Numbered from the stretch's first letter, positions 18,358 to 27,619 are shown. The stretch: 64,000 bases of DNA from Novosphingobium sp. ST904 (GCF_001298105.1 NZ_LGJH01000166.1:1-64000); one strand, 5' to 3'. Numbers and translations are program-made. The notes: generated by a model from the letters alone, not told the origin.

Positions 18358-19602
18358 ATGCAGTTGCACCTGCTGCTTGCGGCGACGGCGCTGGTTTGCG
18401 CAGCGCCCTCGCTTGCCGCTGCTCCAGCCGAGACACTGCAACGCGAACTCGACGCGATGGTCGCCTCAGGCGAATTGCCACAGGCGCTGGTGCTGATCGA
18501 ACAGCACGGCAAGCCGCTGATAGAGCTTTCAAGCGGCTACGCCGATATCGAAAGCCGGCGTCCGATCGCCCGCGATGCGATTTTCCGGCTCTACTCGATG
18601 TCGAAGCCGATCACCTCGGTCGGGATCATGATGCTGGCCGAACGGAGCAAGCTCGCGCTGACCGATCCTGTCGGCAAGTATCTGCCGGAAATGGCGAACT
18701 TGCGCGTCTGGGACGGCAGCAAAACGGCTGACACGATTGCCGCTACACGTCCGGTCACTATCGAGGACCTGCTGCTCCACCGCTCCGGCCTCACTTACGA
18801 ATTCATGGGCGATACCCCGGTCCAGCGCTGGTATCGCGAAAAAGGCGTCAGCCGCACCACCGCCGTCGCCAGCGCCCATGCGCAAGTGCCGCCCGCCGCG
18901 ACGCTGGATAACCTCGTGGCCCGCCTGGGCCGGGCCCCCCTGCTCCACCAGCCGGGCGAGCGCTTCAGTTATGGTTTCTCCACCACGGTACTCGGCGCGG
19001 TGATCGAGCGCGTTTCCGGCGAAAGCCTCGACGCTTTCCTGAAGGGCAACATCCTCGACCCGCTGGAAATGAAGGACACGACTTTCGTCGTCAGCGACAC
19101 GCAGGCACCACGTCTCGTCACCGGCTACCTGGCGACCGAACAGGGCCTCCGTGCGGTGGACCTGCCGGAAACGTCGGAATATCGAAACTCCGCGCGGCTG
19201 CGCGATGGCGGCGGTGCATTGGCCGGAACGCTGGAGGACTATCGCCATTTCGCGGAAATGCTGGCCGGTCGCGGAAAGTGGCACGGCAAGCGGCTGCTCA
19301 AACCGGAATCGGTCGATGCCATGTACACCCCTCGCCTGAGGACGGGCGGCGGCGAACATCTCGACAGCCCCTTCGGCTACGGCCTTGCGATAGGCGACCC
19401 CGGAACCGAAGCGCGCGGGGGACTGCCGGTGGGCGCCGGCAGCTGGTCAGGCTCGGCCAACACCTATTTCTTCGCCGACCCGGCTCACGATGTCGTCGCG
19501 ATCCTGATGACCAACGAACTCACGCCCGGCCCATTCGAAGCGCGAACCTGGAAGCTGCGCGAGGCGCTCGACCGTGCGGCACTGGCTGTCACCAAACGCT
19601 AG
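18358..19602 (+). CDS. Serine hydrolase of the class C beta-lactamase / esterase EstB family
   Basis: 414 residues from ATG 18358, only 8 bp after the TauD-type stop, so probably translationally linked. A signal peptide ends at ALAAA-type sites within the first 22 residues, so it is probably periplasmic. The nucleophile motif is SMSK (S80-x-x-K83) and a YGF segment takes the Tyr-x-Asn position. The C-terminal beta-strand region is GSWSGSANTYFF. Members hydrolyse esters, amides or peptides; true beta-lactamase activity is not implied. It may remove an ester or acyl group from the substrate outside the cytoplasm. Confidence 0.88.
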   Translation: MQLHLLLAATALVCAAPSLAAAPAETLQRELDAMVASGELPQALVLIEQHGKPLIELSSGYADIESRRPIARDAIFRLYSMSKPITSVGIMMLAERSKLALTDPVGKYLPEMANLRVWDGSKTADTIAATRPVTIEDLLLHRSGLTYEFMGDTPVQRWYREKGVSRTTAVASAHAQVPPAATLDNLVARLGRAPLLHQPGERFSYGFSTTVLGAVIERVSGESLDAFLKGNILDPLEMKDTTFVVSDTQAPRLVTGYLATEQGLRAVDLPETSEYRNSARLRDGGGALAGTLEDYRHFAEMLAGRGKWHGKRLLKPESVDAMYTPRLRTGGGEHLDSPFGYGLAIGDPGTEARGGLPVGAGSWSGSANTYFFADPAHDVVAILMTNELTPGPFEARTWKLREALDRAALAVTKR

Positions 19603-19672
19603 GCGGCGTGGACCCCACCCCGGCGCGATGTTGACGTTTCCCCTCCTCCCCAACCCGGCTACGCTCTCTTCC

Positions 19673-19905
19673 ATGACCCAACTTTACCACCCGCCGATCA
19701 AGCGCTCGATCGAGATCGCCGGCACAAGACTTCGATCAGTCTCGAACCGCTGTTCTGGGACATGCTCAAGGAAATCGCCGTGCGCCAGCGCGTGCCGCTG
19801 AACGCGCTGGTCGCGCGGATCGATGCGGACCGCCTGGAAGCAGAAACGCCTCCCGGCCTGGCCAGCGCCATCCGCGTCTGGCTGGTCGATTCGCTGCGGA
19901 CCTGA
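19673..19905 (+). CDS. Small ribbon-helix-helix domain protein, read through a frameshift
   Basis: 77 residues after restoring one A near 19728. The corrected protein contains RSIEIAGTRTSISLEPLFW then DMLKEIAVRQRVPLNALVARI. This is a beta strand followed by two helices, matching the ribbon-helix-helix fold (PF13467-like). The uncorrected frame loses all of the helical part. It is likely a DNA-binding or antitoxin-like regulator, but no toxin gene is adjacent and the target is unknown. Confidence 0.65.
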
Positions 19906-19923
19906 GCCGGCCTGAAAACGGGA

Positions 19924-19952
19924 AGGGGCGGAAGCCTTGCGGCCCCGCCCCT
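19924..19952. terminator. GC-rich hairpin between convergent genes
   Basis: AGGGGCGG / CCGCCCCT stem of 8 bp around a 13-nt loop, lying between the ribbon-helix-helix gene and the 19996-20211 gene. No T run. Confidence 0.4.
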
Positions 19953-19995
19953 CGGGTACACTGCGATGGCTCGCAGGAAACTCAGTAGGTAGAAA

Positions 19996-20211
19996 TCAGT
20001 AGCTGGAAGGCGGATCGCTGGCCGGGAAGCTCTCGTCGATCGCCTCGTCCGTCTTCGACCAGCGCGGCGGCTTGGTCGTCATGCTTTCCGGCCCGGCATC
20101 GCGGACGTGGCCGAAACCGCCTCCGGCAGCTGCTTCTTCCTTGTCGCGGTTCGCGTACTTGTAAAGTGCGTAGCCGACTGCGCCGGCTGCGGCCAACTTG
20201 ATCAGGCCCAT
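19996..20211 (-). CDS. Conserved small protein with ESFPASDPP tail, unknown function
   Basis: 71 residues. A short hydrophobic N-terminus (LIKLAAAGAVGYALYKYA) could anchor it in the membrane. The C-terminus DEAIDESFPASDPPSS is a motif I recognise from other small alphaproteobacterial proteins of unknown function. A strong ribosome site (GAGAGGAG) lies inside a stem-loop. It is co-oriented with murA but murA lies upstream, 60 bp away, so the two may share a transcript. Confidence 0.7.
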   Translation of the reverse strand: MGLIKLAAAGAVGYALYKYANRDKEEAAAGGGFGHVRDAGPESMTTKPPRWSKTDEAIDESFPASDPPSSY

Positions 20212-20214
20212 GGT

Positions 20215-20248
20215 CGTTGCTCCTCTCGGGTATTCAGGAAGAGCAACG
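20215..20248 (-). promoter_or_regulatory. Stem-loop enclosing the ribosome-binding site of the small gene
   Basis: CGTTGCTC (20215-20222) pairs with GAGCAACG (20241-20248). On the mRNA the 3' arm contains the AGGAG Shine-Dalgarno sequence immediately before ATG 20211, so the structure could mask translation. It could alternatively be part of murA transcript termination. Confidence 0.4.
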
Positions 20249-20271
20249 CGCCATGATCGCGAACGGTTGCC

Positions 20272-21555
20272 TTACTCGCCGCCGACCCGTTCGATCTGTG
20301 CGCCGACCAGAGCGAGCTTTTCCTCGAGACGTTCATAACCGCGATCGAGATGGTACAGACGGTGGACCTGCGTTTCGCCCTCGGCCGCCAGACCCGAGAT
20401 CACGAGGCTCATCGAGGCGCGAAGATCGGTTGCCATGACTTCGGCCCCGGTGAGCCGCGGAACGCCGTGGACGATGGCGGTGCGCCCCTTGGTTTCGATA
20501 TGCGCGCCCATGCGGTTCAGTTCGGGAACGTGCATGTAGCGGTTCTCGAAGATCGTCTCGGTCAGGACACTCGAACCCTCGGCCCGGCACAGCAGTGCCA
20601 TGAGCTGGGCCTGCATGTCGGTGGCGAAGCCCGGATAGGGTGCGGTCGAAAGCGTAACCGGCCTGAGCGGACCGTCCGCCGCAACGTGAAGCCCCTCGGC
20701 CGTCGGTTCAACATGGACGCCCGCATCGCGCAGCGCCTGCACGGTGGCTTCCATATCCTCGATCTTGGCGCCCTTCAGCGTGACTTCGCCGCCGGTGATG
20801 GCCGCCGCGCAGGCATAGGAGCCCGCCTCGATACGATCCGGCATGACCATGTAAGTCGCGCCGTGCAGGCGGTTCACCCCGTGAACGGTGATGTCGGACG
20901 TGCCGATACCCTCGATCTGCGCGCCCATGGCGACGAGCAGATTGCAAAGGTCCACGATCTCCGGTTCGCGCGCTGCATTGTGCAGGGTGGACTTGCCCTT
21001 GCAGAGCACGGCCGCCATCAGCGCGTTCTCGGTCGCGCCGACAGAGACCACCGGGAAGGAATAGCGGCCGCCCGGCAGGCCGCCGTCCGGCGCGATCGCG
21101 CGAACGTAGCCCGCCGCCATCTCGATCTGCGCGCCCAGTGCTTCGAGCGCCTTGAGGTGCAGGTCGATCGGGCGATTGCCGATCGCGCAGCCGCCGGGCA
21201 GCGAAACGGTCGCCTCGCCCATGCGCGCCAGCATCGGACCAAGCACGAGGATCGAAGCGCGCATCTTGCGCACCAGATCGTAGGGCGCCACCGAACTGGT
21301 AATGCGCGGCGCCTGCAAGGTCATCACGCGGCCGAAATCTTCAGGACGGCTGCCCGCGATCATCGTCGAGATGCCGAACTGGTTCATCAAATGCTGGAAC
21401 CCGTCGATGTCCGCCAGACGCGGCAAATTGCGCAACGTCAGCGGCTCTTCGGTGAGCAAGGCGCAAGGCAGCAGCGTCAACGCCGCGTTCTTCGCACCGG
21501 AAACGGGAATGGTGCCGGAAAGGCGCTTGCCGCCTTCGATGATGATCTTGTCCAT
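20272..21555 (-). CDS. murA: UDP-N-acetylglucosamine 1-carboxyvinyltransferase
   Basis: 427 residues from ATG 21555 ([20 protein letters not shown]), the canonical start; a longer open frame upstream is non-homologous. The first committed step of peptidoglycan synthesis: transfers enolpyruvate from PEP to UDP-GlcNAc in the cytoplasm. The catalytic cysteine sits in [16 protein letters not shown], so the enzyme should be fosfomycin-sensitive. The inside-out alpha/beta barrel repeats ([29 protein letters not shown]) and the closing [19 protein letters not shown] are intact. Divergent from galU across about 127 bp. Confidence 0.97.
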   Translation of the reverse strand: MDKIIIEGGKRLSGTIPVSGAKNAALTLLPCALLTEEPLTLRNLPRLADIDGFQHLMNQFGISTMIAGSRPEDFGRVMTLQAPRITSSVAPYDLVRKMRASILVLGPMLARMGEATVSLPGGCAIGNRPIDLHLKALEALGAQIEMAAGYVRAIAPDGGLPGGRYSFPVVSVGATENALMAAVLCKGKSTLHNAAREPEIVDLCNLLVAMGAQIEGIGTSDITVHGVNRLHGATYMVMPDRIEAGSYACAAAITGGEVTLKGAKIEDMEATVQALRDAGVHVEPTAEGLHVAADGPLRPVTLSTAPYPGFATDMQAQLMALLCRAEGSSVLTETIFENRYMHVPELNRMGAHIETKGRTAIVHGVPRLTGAEVMATDLRASMSLVISGLAAEGETQVHRLYHLDRGYERLEEKLALVGAQIERVGGE

Positions 21556-21682
21556 TGCCCGCTCTTTAACGGGATTTGGCCGTGCAGCAAGCACGGCTCG
21601 GAGAAACTTGGATAGACTGTTGCGCTGCGTCTGCGAAGCGGCTTTAACTTCATTGTAACCAAACGGAGTCAGACCTTTAACC

Positions 21683-22564
21683 ATGTCTGCACCACAGTAC
21701 AAAAAGCCCGTCCGTAAAGCGGTGTTCCCGGTCGCCGGCCTTGGAACCCGCTTTCTTCCCGCCACCAAGGCGATTCCGAAGGAGCTTCTACCTGTCGTAG
21801 ATCGGCCGCTGATCCAGTATGCGGTAGACGAAGCGCGTGAAGCGGGGATCGAGGAATTCGTCTTCGTTACCGGTCGCGGCAAGACGGCAATCGTCGAACA
21901 CTTCGACACGGCCTACGAACTCGAAGCCACGATGACCGCGCGCGGCAAGTCGCTCGATGCCCTGGAGCCGACGCGAATCCAGCCCGGCAATCTCGTTACG
22001 GTGCGTCAGCAGGTTCCCCTCGGCCTCGGCCATGCGGTCTGGTGCGCCCGCGCGGTGATCGGCGACGAACCTTTCGCGATCTTCCTTCCCGACGAACTGA
22101 TGTACGGCTCGCCCGGCTGCATGGCCCAGATGGTGGAGGCTTATAACGAAGTCGGCGGCAACCTCGTCTCGGTTCTGGAAGTGCCGCGTGAGGAAGTTTC
22201 CAGCTACGGCGTCATCGCCCCCGGCGCCAGCAATGGCGCACTCACCGAGGTCAAGGGTCTGGTCGAAAAGCCCAAGGTCGATGAGGCGCCTTCCAACAAG
22301 ATCGTCTCGGGCCGATACATCCTTCAACCGGAAATCATGGACCTGCTGGCCAACCAGGGCAAAGGGGCAGGCGGCGAAATCCAGCTCACCGATTCGATGG
22401 CCAAGCTGATCGGCCAGCAGCCGTTCCACGCCGTTACTTTCGCCGGCCAGCGGTTCGATTGCGGCTCCAAGGTCGGCTTCGTCGAAGCCACTCTCGCCAT
22501 CGCGCTCGACCGGGCGGACATGGGTGAGGAAGTGCGCAGCATCGCCCGGAAGCTGCTGGGCTGA
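21683..22564 (+). CDS. galU: UTP-glucose-1-phosphate uridylyltransferase
   Basis: 293 residues. The nucleotidyltransferase signature [21 protein letters not shown] lies at residues 14-34, with [18 protein letters not shown] and [10 protein letters not shown] downstream and the sugar-binding [13 protein letters not shown]. It makes UDP-glucose for lipopolysaccharide, exopolysaccharide (sphingan-type polymers in sphingomonads) and glycolipid synthesis. Full family length. Confidence 0.96.
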   Translation: MSAPQYKKPVRKAVFPVAGLGTRFLPATKAIPKELLPVVDRPLIQYAVDEAREAGIEEFVFVTGRGKTAIVEHFDTAYELEATMTARGKSLDALEPTRIQPGNLVTVRQQVPLGLGHAVWCARAVIGDEPFAIFLPDELMYGSPGCMAQMVEAYNEVGGNLVSVLEVPREEVSSYGVIAPGASNGALTEVKGLVEKPKVDEAPSNKIVSGRYILQPEIMDLLANQGKGAGGEIQLTDSMAKLIGQQPFHAVTFAGQRFDCGSKVGFVEATLAIALDRADMGEEVRSIARKLLG

Positions 22565-22577
22565 ACAGGCTGCGGTG

Positions 22578-22619
22578 CGGAGACGCTCCGTCTCCGGCCG
22601 CTCCTTCGATGGTTTTTTT
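22578..22619 (+). terminator. Hairpin after galU
   Basis: CGGAGACG / CGTCTCCG perfect 8-bp stem with a CTC loop (22578-22596). A seven-T run follows 16 bp later (22613-22619), further than ideal. Confidence 0.45.
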
Positions 22620-22627
22620 GCGAAAAA

Positions 22628-23317
22628 TTACCGGCGAACGGGATCGGTCAGCCGCGCCATGATCGAGGCGACATAGGCCTGGGTTTCGCGAATGCGCGGA
22701 ATCCCGCCCGCTTTCTGGACCCGGCCCGGCCCGGCGTTATAGGCCGCCAGCGCCTTTTCGATATCGCCGTTGAACGCATCGAGTTGCATGCGCAAATAGC
22801 GCGCGCCGCCTTCCAGATTGGCCATCGGATCGCCGGGATTCACGCCCATCTGTGCGGCCGTACCCGGCATGAGCTGCGCCAGACCGCGCGCGCCGACGGG
22901 GGACATCGCCATTTCGTTCCAGCGGCTTTCCTGCCAGACCACCGCTTCGAGCAGGGTCGGGCTGATATCATACTTCGCCGCCAGTTCGGCGACACGCGCG
23001 CGCCAGCGCATGGGACCGGCAGCGTCGAGAGCTTCCGTGATCGAACGCGGATGCAACAGCGTGGCATCTATCTCGGTCGGCGCGGAGCCCGGCGCGGCGG
23101 CAGCAGCATCGTCAGCGAACTCGACCATCGGAGCCTCGCCCGCAGGGGCCGCCAGTGGATCCACCACAGGTTTGGCGGGGCCGCCCGCCACCCATTGATA
23201 GCCGCCGGAACCGATTTCCAGCACGTCCGCCGAAGCGGTGCCGGGAATCGCCATGGCCGCCGCAGCTATTGCTGCCGCAGCGGCCGTGCCGTTCATGCGA
23301 TTCGGAAATCTCACCAT
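22628..23317 (-). CDS. Lytic transglycosylase (SLT domain)
   Basis: 229 residues from ATG 23317 (MVRFPNRMNG) with a signal peptide rich in Ala ending at TASA. The C-terminal SLT domain has the catalytic Glu in VVWQESRWNEMAM, then GARGLAQLMPGTAAQMG and AAYNAGPGRV. It cleaves the MurNAc-GlcNAc bond in the periplasm, forming 1,6-anhydro ends, in wall turnover or for assembly of envelope machines. An ATG at 23347 would extend it by 10 residues before the signal peptide and is less likely. Confidence 0.9.
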   Translation of the reverse strand: MVRFPNRMNGTAAAAAIAAAAMAIPGTASADVLEIGSGGYQWVAGGPAKPVVDPLAAPAGEAPMVEFADDAAAAAPGSAPTEIDATLLHPRSITEALDAAGPMRWRARVAELAAKYDISPTLLEAVVWQESRWNEMAMSPVGARGLAQLMPGTAAQMGVNPGDPMANLEGGARYLRMQLDAFNGDIEKALAAYNAGPGRVQKAGGIPRIRETQAYVASIMARLTDPVRR

Positions 23318-23381
23318 CGCGGCCTTGTTACCGCAGCAGCCGCGCAAGTCTCAACACTTACGCGACCAACCGCTCACCCCG

Positions 23382-24515
23382 TCACTCGATGCCGAGTGCG
23401 GTGCGAATCGACTTCCATGAAAGCAACTTGAAGTTCTGTGCTTCCGGCGCATTGTTGCCGTCCTGCGCGACCATGAGGCCTTCGGGGAATGCCGGACCGA
23501 AATCGCCCAGCATGACTTCGATGCCATCGGTATCGCTCGTGCCGTCGATCGTGCCGCCATTGATGCGGAACCGGCCCGCGGGCTTGCCGGTGGAAAGGTC
23601 GAACAGCGCATAGGCATTGTCGCCCTGGCTCGAGGCGACGAGCCACGCCCGGCCGCCATCCTCGCGCGCGACGGCAAGCCCCTCGACATCGGCGACGAGG
23701 CCATCCTGGGCGCCCACGCGGGCGAAGGGCTGGGCCACGAGCGCCTCGCCGGCCAGCGGCACCTTCCAGATGCCGACGTCCTCCTCGGCCACGAACAGCA
23801 CCTTGCCGGCATCGTCGACCACGCAGCCTTCCGACTGGGTGGCGAATTTCACCAGACGCACGTAGTCGGCGGCGATCCGCCCTTCCCGTTCGACCAACCG
23901 GCTTTCCGCCACCGACCCGTCCTTGAGCACGACATAGGCCCTCGCCAGTTCGTCGCGCGCTAGGGCATTGCCCATGCAGAAACCGTAAGCCTCGGCCGGA
24001 GCATGACCCGCAGGCAGGAACGCCTCCGCCCCCAGCGCCGCGAGCTTGCCGGTCCCGCCGTCAAGCGTAAACAGGGCGATGCGCGGTTCTGCCCGGTCGG
24101 TACGATCGCTCGCCCCCACCAGGATACGCTTCGAACCGTCGGCAAAGCGCACTTCGCGAAGGTCGGCATTGTTGAGAGCCCCGGCCGCCGCGAAATCGCG
24201 CACCTTGCCATCGAGACCGTAAACGTAGAGCCCGGCCTTCTTGTCCGTTCCCAGAATCAGGCTGGCGGCGGGATCGGCCGAATTGCGCCAGATCGCCGGA
24301 TCGTCCGCCGCATCGACGTTCACGGTGCCGACCGGCTGGGTTTCCGCCTGCGCCGGCACGTCGACGGCGGGCAGCATGACCGGAGCCGGGCCGCCCGTGG
24401 TCGCGCAACCGGAAAGCAGGCCGGCGGAAAGCACGCCGGAAAGCACGAGGGCCGGGAGCAAAGCTCCCGACCCCTGCTTCACGATACCGGCGATGTTCGT
24501 GAATTCGACTTTCAT
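23382..24515 (-). CDS. Beta-propeller phytase, probable lipoprotein
   Basis: 377 residues. The lipobox SAGLLSGCATTG near residues 30-40 suggests an outer-membrane or periplasmic lipoprotein. VDAADDPAIWRNSADPAAS is the diagnostic 3-phytase (BPP) start, with KAGLYVYGLDGKVRDF, LNNADLREVRFADG and SEGCVVDDAGKVLFVAEEDVGIWK blade motifs. It removes phosphate from phytate using Ca2+. Its ATG overlaps the stop of the upstream TonB receptor (ATGA), so translation is coupled. The pair probably imports and dephosphorylates phytate or another organic phosphate. Confidence 0.92.
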   Translation of the reverse strand: MKVEFTNIAGIVKQGSGALLPALVLSGVLSAGLLSGCATTGGPAPVMLPAVDVPAQAETQPVGTVNVDAADDPAIWRNSADPAASLILGTDKKAGLYVYGLDGKVRDFAAAGALNNADLREVRFADGSKRILVGASDRTDRAEPRIALFTLDGGTGKLAALGAEAFLPAGHAPAEAYGFCMGNALARDELARAYVVLKDGSVAESRLVEREGRIAADYVRLVKFATQSEGCVVDDAGKVLFVAEEDVGIWKVPLAGEALVAQPFARVGAQDGLVADVEGLAVAREDGGRAWLVASSQGDNAYALFDLSTGKPAGRFRINGGTIDGTSDTDGIEVMLGDFGPAFPEGLMVAQDGNNAPEAQNFKLLSWKSIRTALGIE

Positions 24516-27289
24516 CAGAACGTCACCCGCGCGCCGAACTTCACGGTCGAGCCGTATTCCTCGTACTGGAGCACGCGCTTGGCGCCCGCCAGGTTCTGAT
24601 AGGCGAAGTACTTGGCGTTGTTCACGTTCACCCAGTCGGCAAAGAGGCGGATGTTGTCAGTCAGCTTGTACTTGGCCGAGAGGTCAAGCTGGAAGTGCTG
24701 GTTGACGGTGCGGTCCGTCTCGGCGTCGTCGCCCACTTCGTCGAGGTACTTGTCGCGGAAGGTCCCGGCAGCACGCAGGCTGACCGGGCCCTTCTCGTAG
24801 CCGAGCACGACGTTGAAGGTGTTCTTCGACGCATTCGGCAGCGAGATGCGGCGCGCCACGTCGTCACCGTCGAACACCGTGCCGCGGGCATAAGTGTAGG
24901 TGTAGTTCAACTGGGTGAGCAGGCCGTCGAAGGGCGAAGGCAGCATCGAGAAGACCTGGCTGTAGCTCACTTCGACGCCGGCGATTTCCGCCTTGTCGCC
25001 GTTCACCGGCATCAGCACTTCGTCATAGGTCGCGCCGTCGATCGTGTAGTCGTAAAAGCGGCGATCGACCGCGTAGTCCTTGATCGACTTGTAGAACCCG
25101 CCAACCGAGAAGGCGCCGTTGTTGGCGAAGTAGTAGTCGAAGCCGGCGTCGAAGTTCCAGGCCTGGTAGGGCTTGAGATTCGGGTTGCCGAATTCGGCCT
25201 CGTTGTCCTCATTGACGGTAAAGCGCGGCGCAAGCTGCGAAAGCTTGGGACGCACGATCGTCTTGTAGCCGGCCAGACGGGCCACGAGGTTCTGCTGCGG
25301 GCTGTAGCGGATCGTCAGGCTTGGCAGCCAGTTGGTGTAGTTGCGCTTGTAGGTCACCGGATCGATGGTGACGGTGTCGCCGTCGTCGGAGACGAGGCTG
25401 CCGTTGAGCTTGTTGTGCGTGCGCTCCATGCGCACGCCGCCGATCACGCGCAGCGTCGAGCTGTCCCAGCGCGCCAGTGCATAGCCGGCCTGGATGTCTT
25501 CGCGCACCGAATAGTCGCTCACCGCCGAATTGAGCACGCTGTCGTAGTCGCTGACCACGAAGGCGTCGGGGTTGGCCAGCAGGAAGTCGGCCGGGCCGGT
25601 CTTGCTGGAGACGGGGCCCATGTCGAGCAGGCGATAGGTCTGCGTGCCCAGCACGTCGGCCAGGGTGTAGTCCGCACCGTCCGCCAGTTCGTAATAGGTC
25701 ATGTTGAAGTCGTAGGACTTCTTGCGCCACCGCGCCTTGCCGCCGACCTGGACGGTGAAGTCGCCGTTGTCACCCGCGAAAGTCCGGGCGAGATCGGCCT
25801 TTACCGCCCATTCCTCATCCTGGCTGTCCGACAGGGTGGTCAGTTCGGTCTTGTTGAATTCATACTCGGACGCGTCGTTGAACGTGTCCGCGCCTTCCGT
25901 CACCGAATAGGTCGGATAGTATGTGTTCGAGTAATCCATGTCGACGACGGTGCCCGCGCGGAAACGGGCGCGGAAGCGGGTCGGATCGATCGAGAAGGTC
26001 TCCTTCTCGGACGACTTGGCATAGCTGGCCTGCCAGTTGAACTTCAGCGTGCCGGTGTCGGTATCGCTGCCGATCGCGACCGAGCGGATGCGCTGGCGTT
26101 CGAAACGGTCCTTGAGGTCGCGTTCCACGGTGATGCGCTCGTCTGCGCCGTCGAAAGTCGCGCCGGTCGCGGTGATCGCGCTGGGCGTGTCGAAATCGCC
26201 GAAGTCCAGCGTGGTGCGGCGGCGATATTCGTGATCGTCGAACTGCGCCCAGTTGCCGCGGATATAGGCCTTGGTGGTTTCCGATGCGCGCCAGTCGGCC
26301 GAAAGCGCCGCGTTGATGCGCGTGCGTTCGACGTCATAGTCGCGGTATTCGACCGATTCGGCCCAGGCGTTGCCATCGTCGTCGGCATGCCAGCCGCCGG
26401 TCTCGACGTTATCGGTCTCGAACTTGCGCTTGTAGTAGCTGACCGAGCCGGCGATGCCGAAGTTTTCGCCCAGCTTCTGGGTGAAGTCGAAGGCGCCCTT
26501 CGGCGTAACCTTGCCCGAATAATCGTTCCAGCTGCCTTCGGCGCTGAGCGAGTAGCGGTTCTTCTTCGAATCGAAGGCGCTGGTGGTCTTGATCTCCACC
26601 GACGCGCCGATGAAGTCGCCGTCCATGTCCGGCGTGAAGGACTTCTTCACTTCGACCGATTCGATCGTGTCGGACGATACCACGTCGAGCGCGACCGAGC
26701 GGGCATCCGATTCCGGCGCGGGCATGCGCACGCCGTTGAGCGAAGTGCCATTGAGATCCGGATCGAGGCCGCGGACCGACACATAGCGACCTTCGCCCTG
26801 GTCGTTGAGAATGTTCACGCCCGGCAGGCGGCGCAGCGATTCGGCAACGTTCTGGTCGGGGAACTGGCCCACCGCGTCGCGCGTTAGCACCGAGACAACG
26901 CCATCGGCGGCCTTCTGGCGCGACAGGGCGCTGGTGAGGTTCGCGGTCTGGCCGGTGACGAGGATGTCTCCGCCGCCGATCGCCGGGAGATCGAAGTCAC
27001 CGGAGATACGGCCGGTCGCCGGGACCGAAACGGTCTGCGTGGTGACTTCGGCGCCGACGTAGCGCGCTTCCAGCGTGTAAGTGCCCGCGGGCACGTCACC
27101 GAACACGTAGCTGCCCGTACGGTCGGTTTCGGAAGAACGGTTCAGCTCGACGATGCGGACCGAAGCGGACTGCAACGGGCGAGAACCCGAGGCATCATGG
27201 ACGCTGCCGACAACTTCGCCGGCATGGGCGATGGTTGCGAAGGAAGCCGATGCGAGCAGTCCCGCGATCAGGCGAATGGAAGTCTTCAT
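24515..27289 (-). CDS. TonB-dependent receptor with N-terminal carboxypeptidase-regulatory-like domain
   Basis: 924 residues. A signal peptide (LLASASFATIAHA) is followed by a CarboxypepD_reg-like Ig-type domain (VVGSVHDASGSRPLQSASVR ... ARYVGAEVTTQTVSV). The plug contains DILVTGQ, QFPDQNVAESLRRLPGVNI and SVRGLDPDLNGTSLNGVRM, and a large barrel ends VKFGARVTF. This architecture is common in sphingomonad and caulobacter glycan/organophosphate receptors. It is coupled to a phytase and preceded by a candidate Pho-box array, so uptake of phytate or inositol phosphates is the best inference. Confidence 0.93.
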   Translation of the reverse strand: MKTSIRLIAGLLASASFATIAHAGEVVGSVHDASGSRPLQSASVRIVELNRSSETDRTGSYVFGDVPAGTYTLEARYVGAEVTTQTVSVPATGRISGDFDLPAIGGGDILVTGQTANLTSALSRQKAADGVVSVLTRDAVGQFPDQNVAESLRRLPGVNILNDQGEGRYVSVRGLDPDLNGTSLNGVRMPAPESDARSVALDVVSSDTIESVEVKKSFTPDMDGDFIGASVEIKTTSAFDSKKNRYSLSAEGSWNDYSGKVTPKGAFDFTQKLGENFGIAGSVSYYKRKFETDNVETGGWHADDDGNAWAESVEYRDYDVERTRINAALSADWRASETTKAYIRGNWAQFDDHEYRRRTTLDFGDFDTPSAITATGATFDGADERITVERDLKDRFERQRIRSVAIGSDTDTGTLKFNWQASYAKSSEKETFSIDPTRFRARFRAGTVVDMDYSNTYYPTYSVTEGADTFNDASEYEFNKTELTTLSDSQDEEWAVKADLARTFAGDNGDFTVQVGGKARWRKKSYDFNMTYYELADGADYTLADVLGTQTYRLLDMGPVSSKTGPADFLLANPDAFVVSDYDSVLNSAVSDYSVREDIQAGYALARWDSSTLRVIGGVRMERTHNKLNGSLVSDDGDTVTIDPVTYKRNYTNWLPSLTIRYSPQQNLVARLAGYKTIVRPKLSQLAPRFTVNEDNEAEFGNPNLKPYQAWNFDAGFDYYFANNGAFSVGGFYKSIKDYAVDRRFYDYTIDGATYDEVLMPVNGDKAEIAGVEVSYSQVFSMLPSPFDGLLTQLNYTYTYARGTVFDGDDVARRISLPNASKNTFNVVLGYEKGPVSLRAAGTFRDKYLDEVGDDAETDRTVNQHFQLDLSAKYKLTDNIRLFADWVNVNNAKYFAYQNLAGAKRVLQYEEYGSTVKFGARVTF

Positions 27290-27354
27290 TCTGGGCAGGC
27301 CCCTGTATTACGACGAATATGACGACGAATTCAGGGGCGCCTCTAGGCATCGTT

Positions 27355-27395
27355 CATGACAGTTATGTGCCGACAGCGTGGCACTTCCATGACAT
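27355..27395 (-). promoter_or_regulatory. Candidate Pho-box array (four 11-bp-phased half-sites)
   Basis: Reading the plus strand, ATGACAG (27356), GTGCCGA (27367), GTGGCAC (27378) and ATGACAT (27389) begin exactly 11 bp apart. They match the complement of the PhoB half-site CTGTCAT at 7/7, 3/7, 4/7 and 6/7; T, G and C at the core are kept in all four. The array lies 66-106 bp upstream of the phytase-linked receptor, where PhoB would activate under phosphate limitation. Confidence 0.45.
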
Positions 27396-27491
27396 CGCCG
27401 CAGTGCAGCATATTGGCCACAGCCACGCGCCGCAGCCGATCGCGTGCGGCCGCAGCAAACTGCGGGCAACCATTTATCGATGTGAGGGAAA

Positions 27492-27566
27492 TGGTGCTGC
27501 TGGGGAGGATTGAACTCCCGACCTCGTCATTACCAATGACGCGCTCTACCACTGAGCTACAGCAGC
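27492..27566 (-). tRNA. tRNA-Thr (GGT)
   Basis: 75 nt including encoded CCA. Acceptor stem GCTGCTG / CAGCAGC, discriminator A, D-arm TAGCTCAGTGGTAGAGC, anticodon loop with GGT flanked by CAT...AATG, and T-arm GTTCAATCC. The GGT anticodon reads ACC/ACU threonine codons. Confidence 0.95.
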
Positions 27567-27619
27567 GCCTTATGTCCGTTTCCGGAGGCGTCCGTCCTGG
27601 CGACCCAGGACAGGGGCGG

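Noticed and set aside
12058-19602. Calling the oxygenase cluster a genomic island
   Set aside because: No integrase, tRNA junction, flanking repeats or GC shift seen by eye; it could be ancestral accessory DNA.
18358-19602. Calling the serine hydrolase a beta-lactamase resistance gene
   Set aside because: It has the SxxK fold signature, but sequence and context fit the broad esterase/peptidase branch; resistance cannot be inferred.
24695-26887. 730-codon plus-strand frame antisense to the phytase-linked receptor
   Set aside because: Same shadow effect; no motif and no ribosome site.
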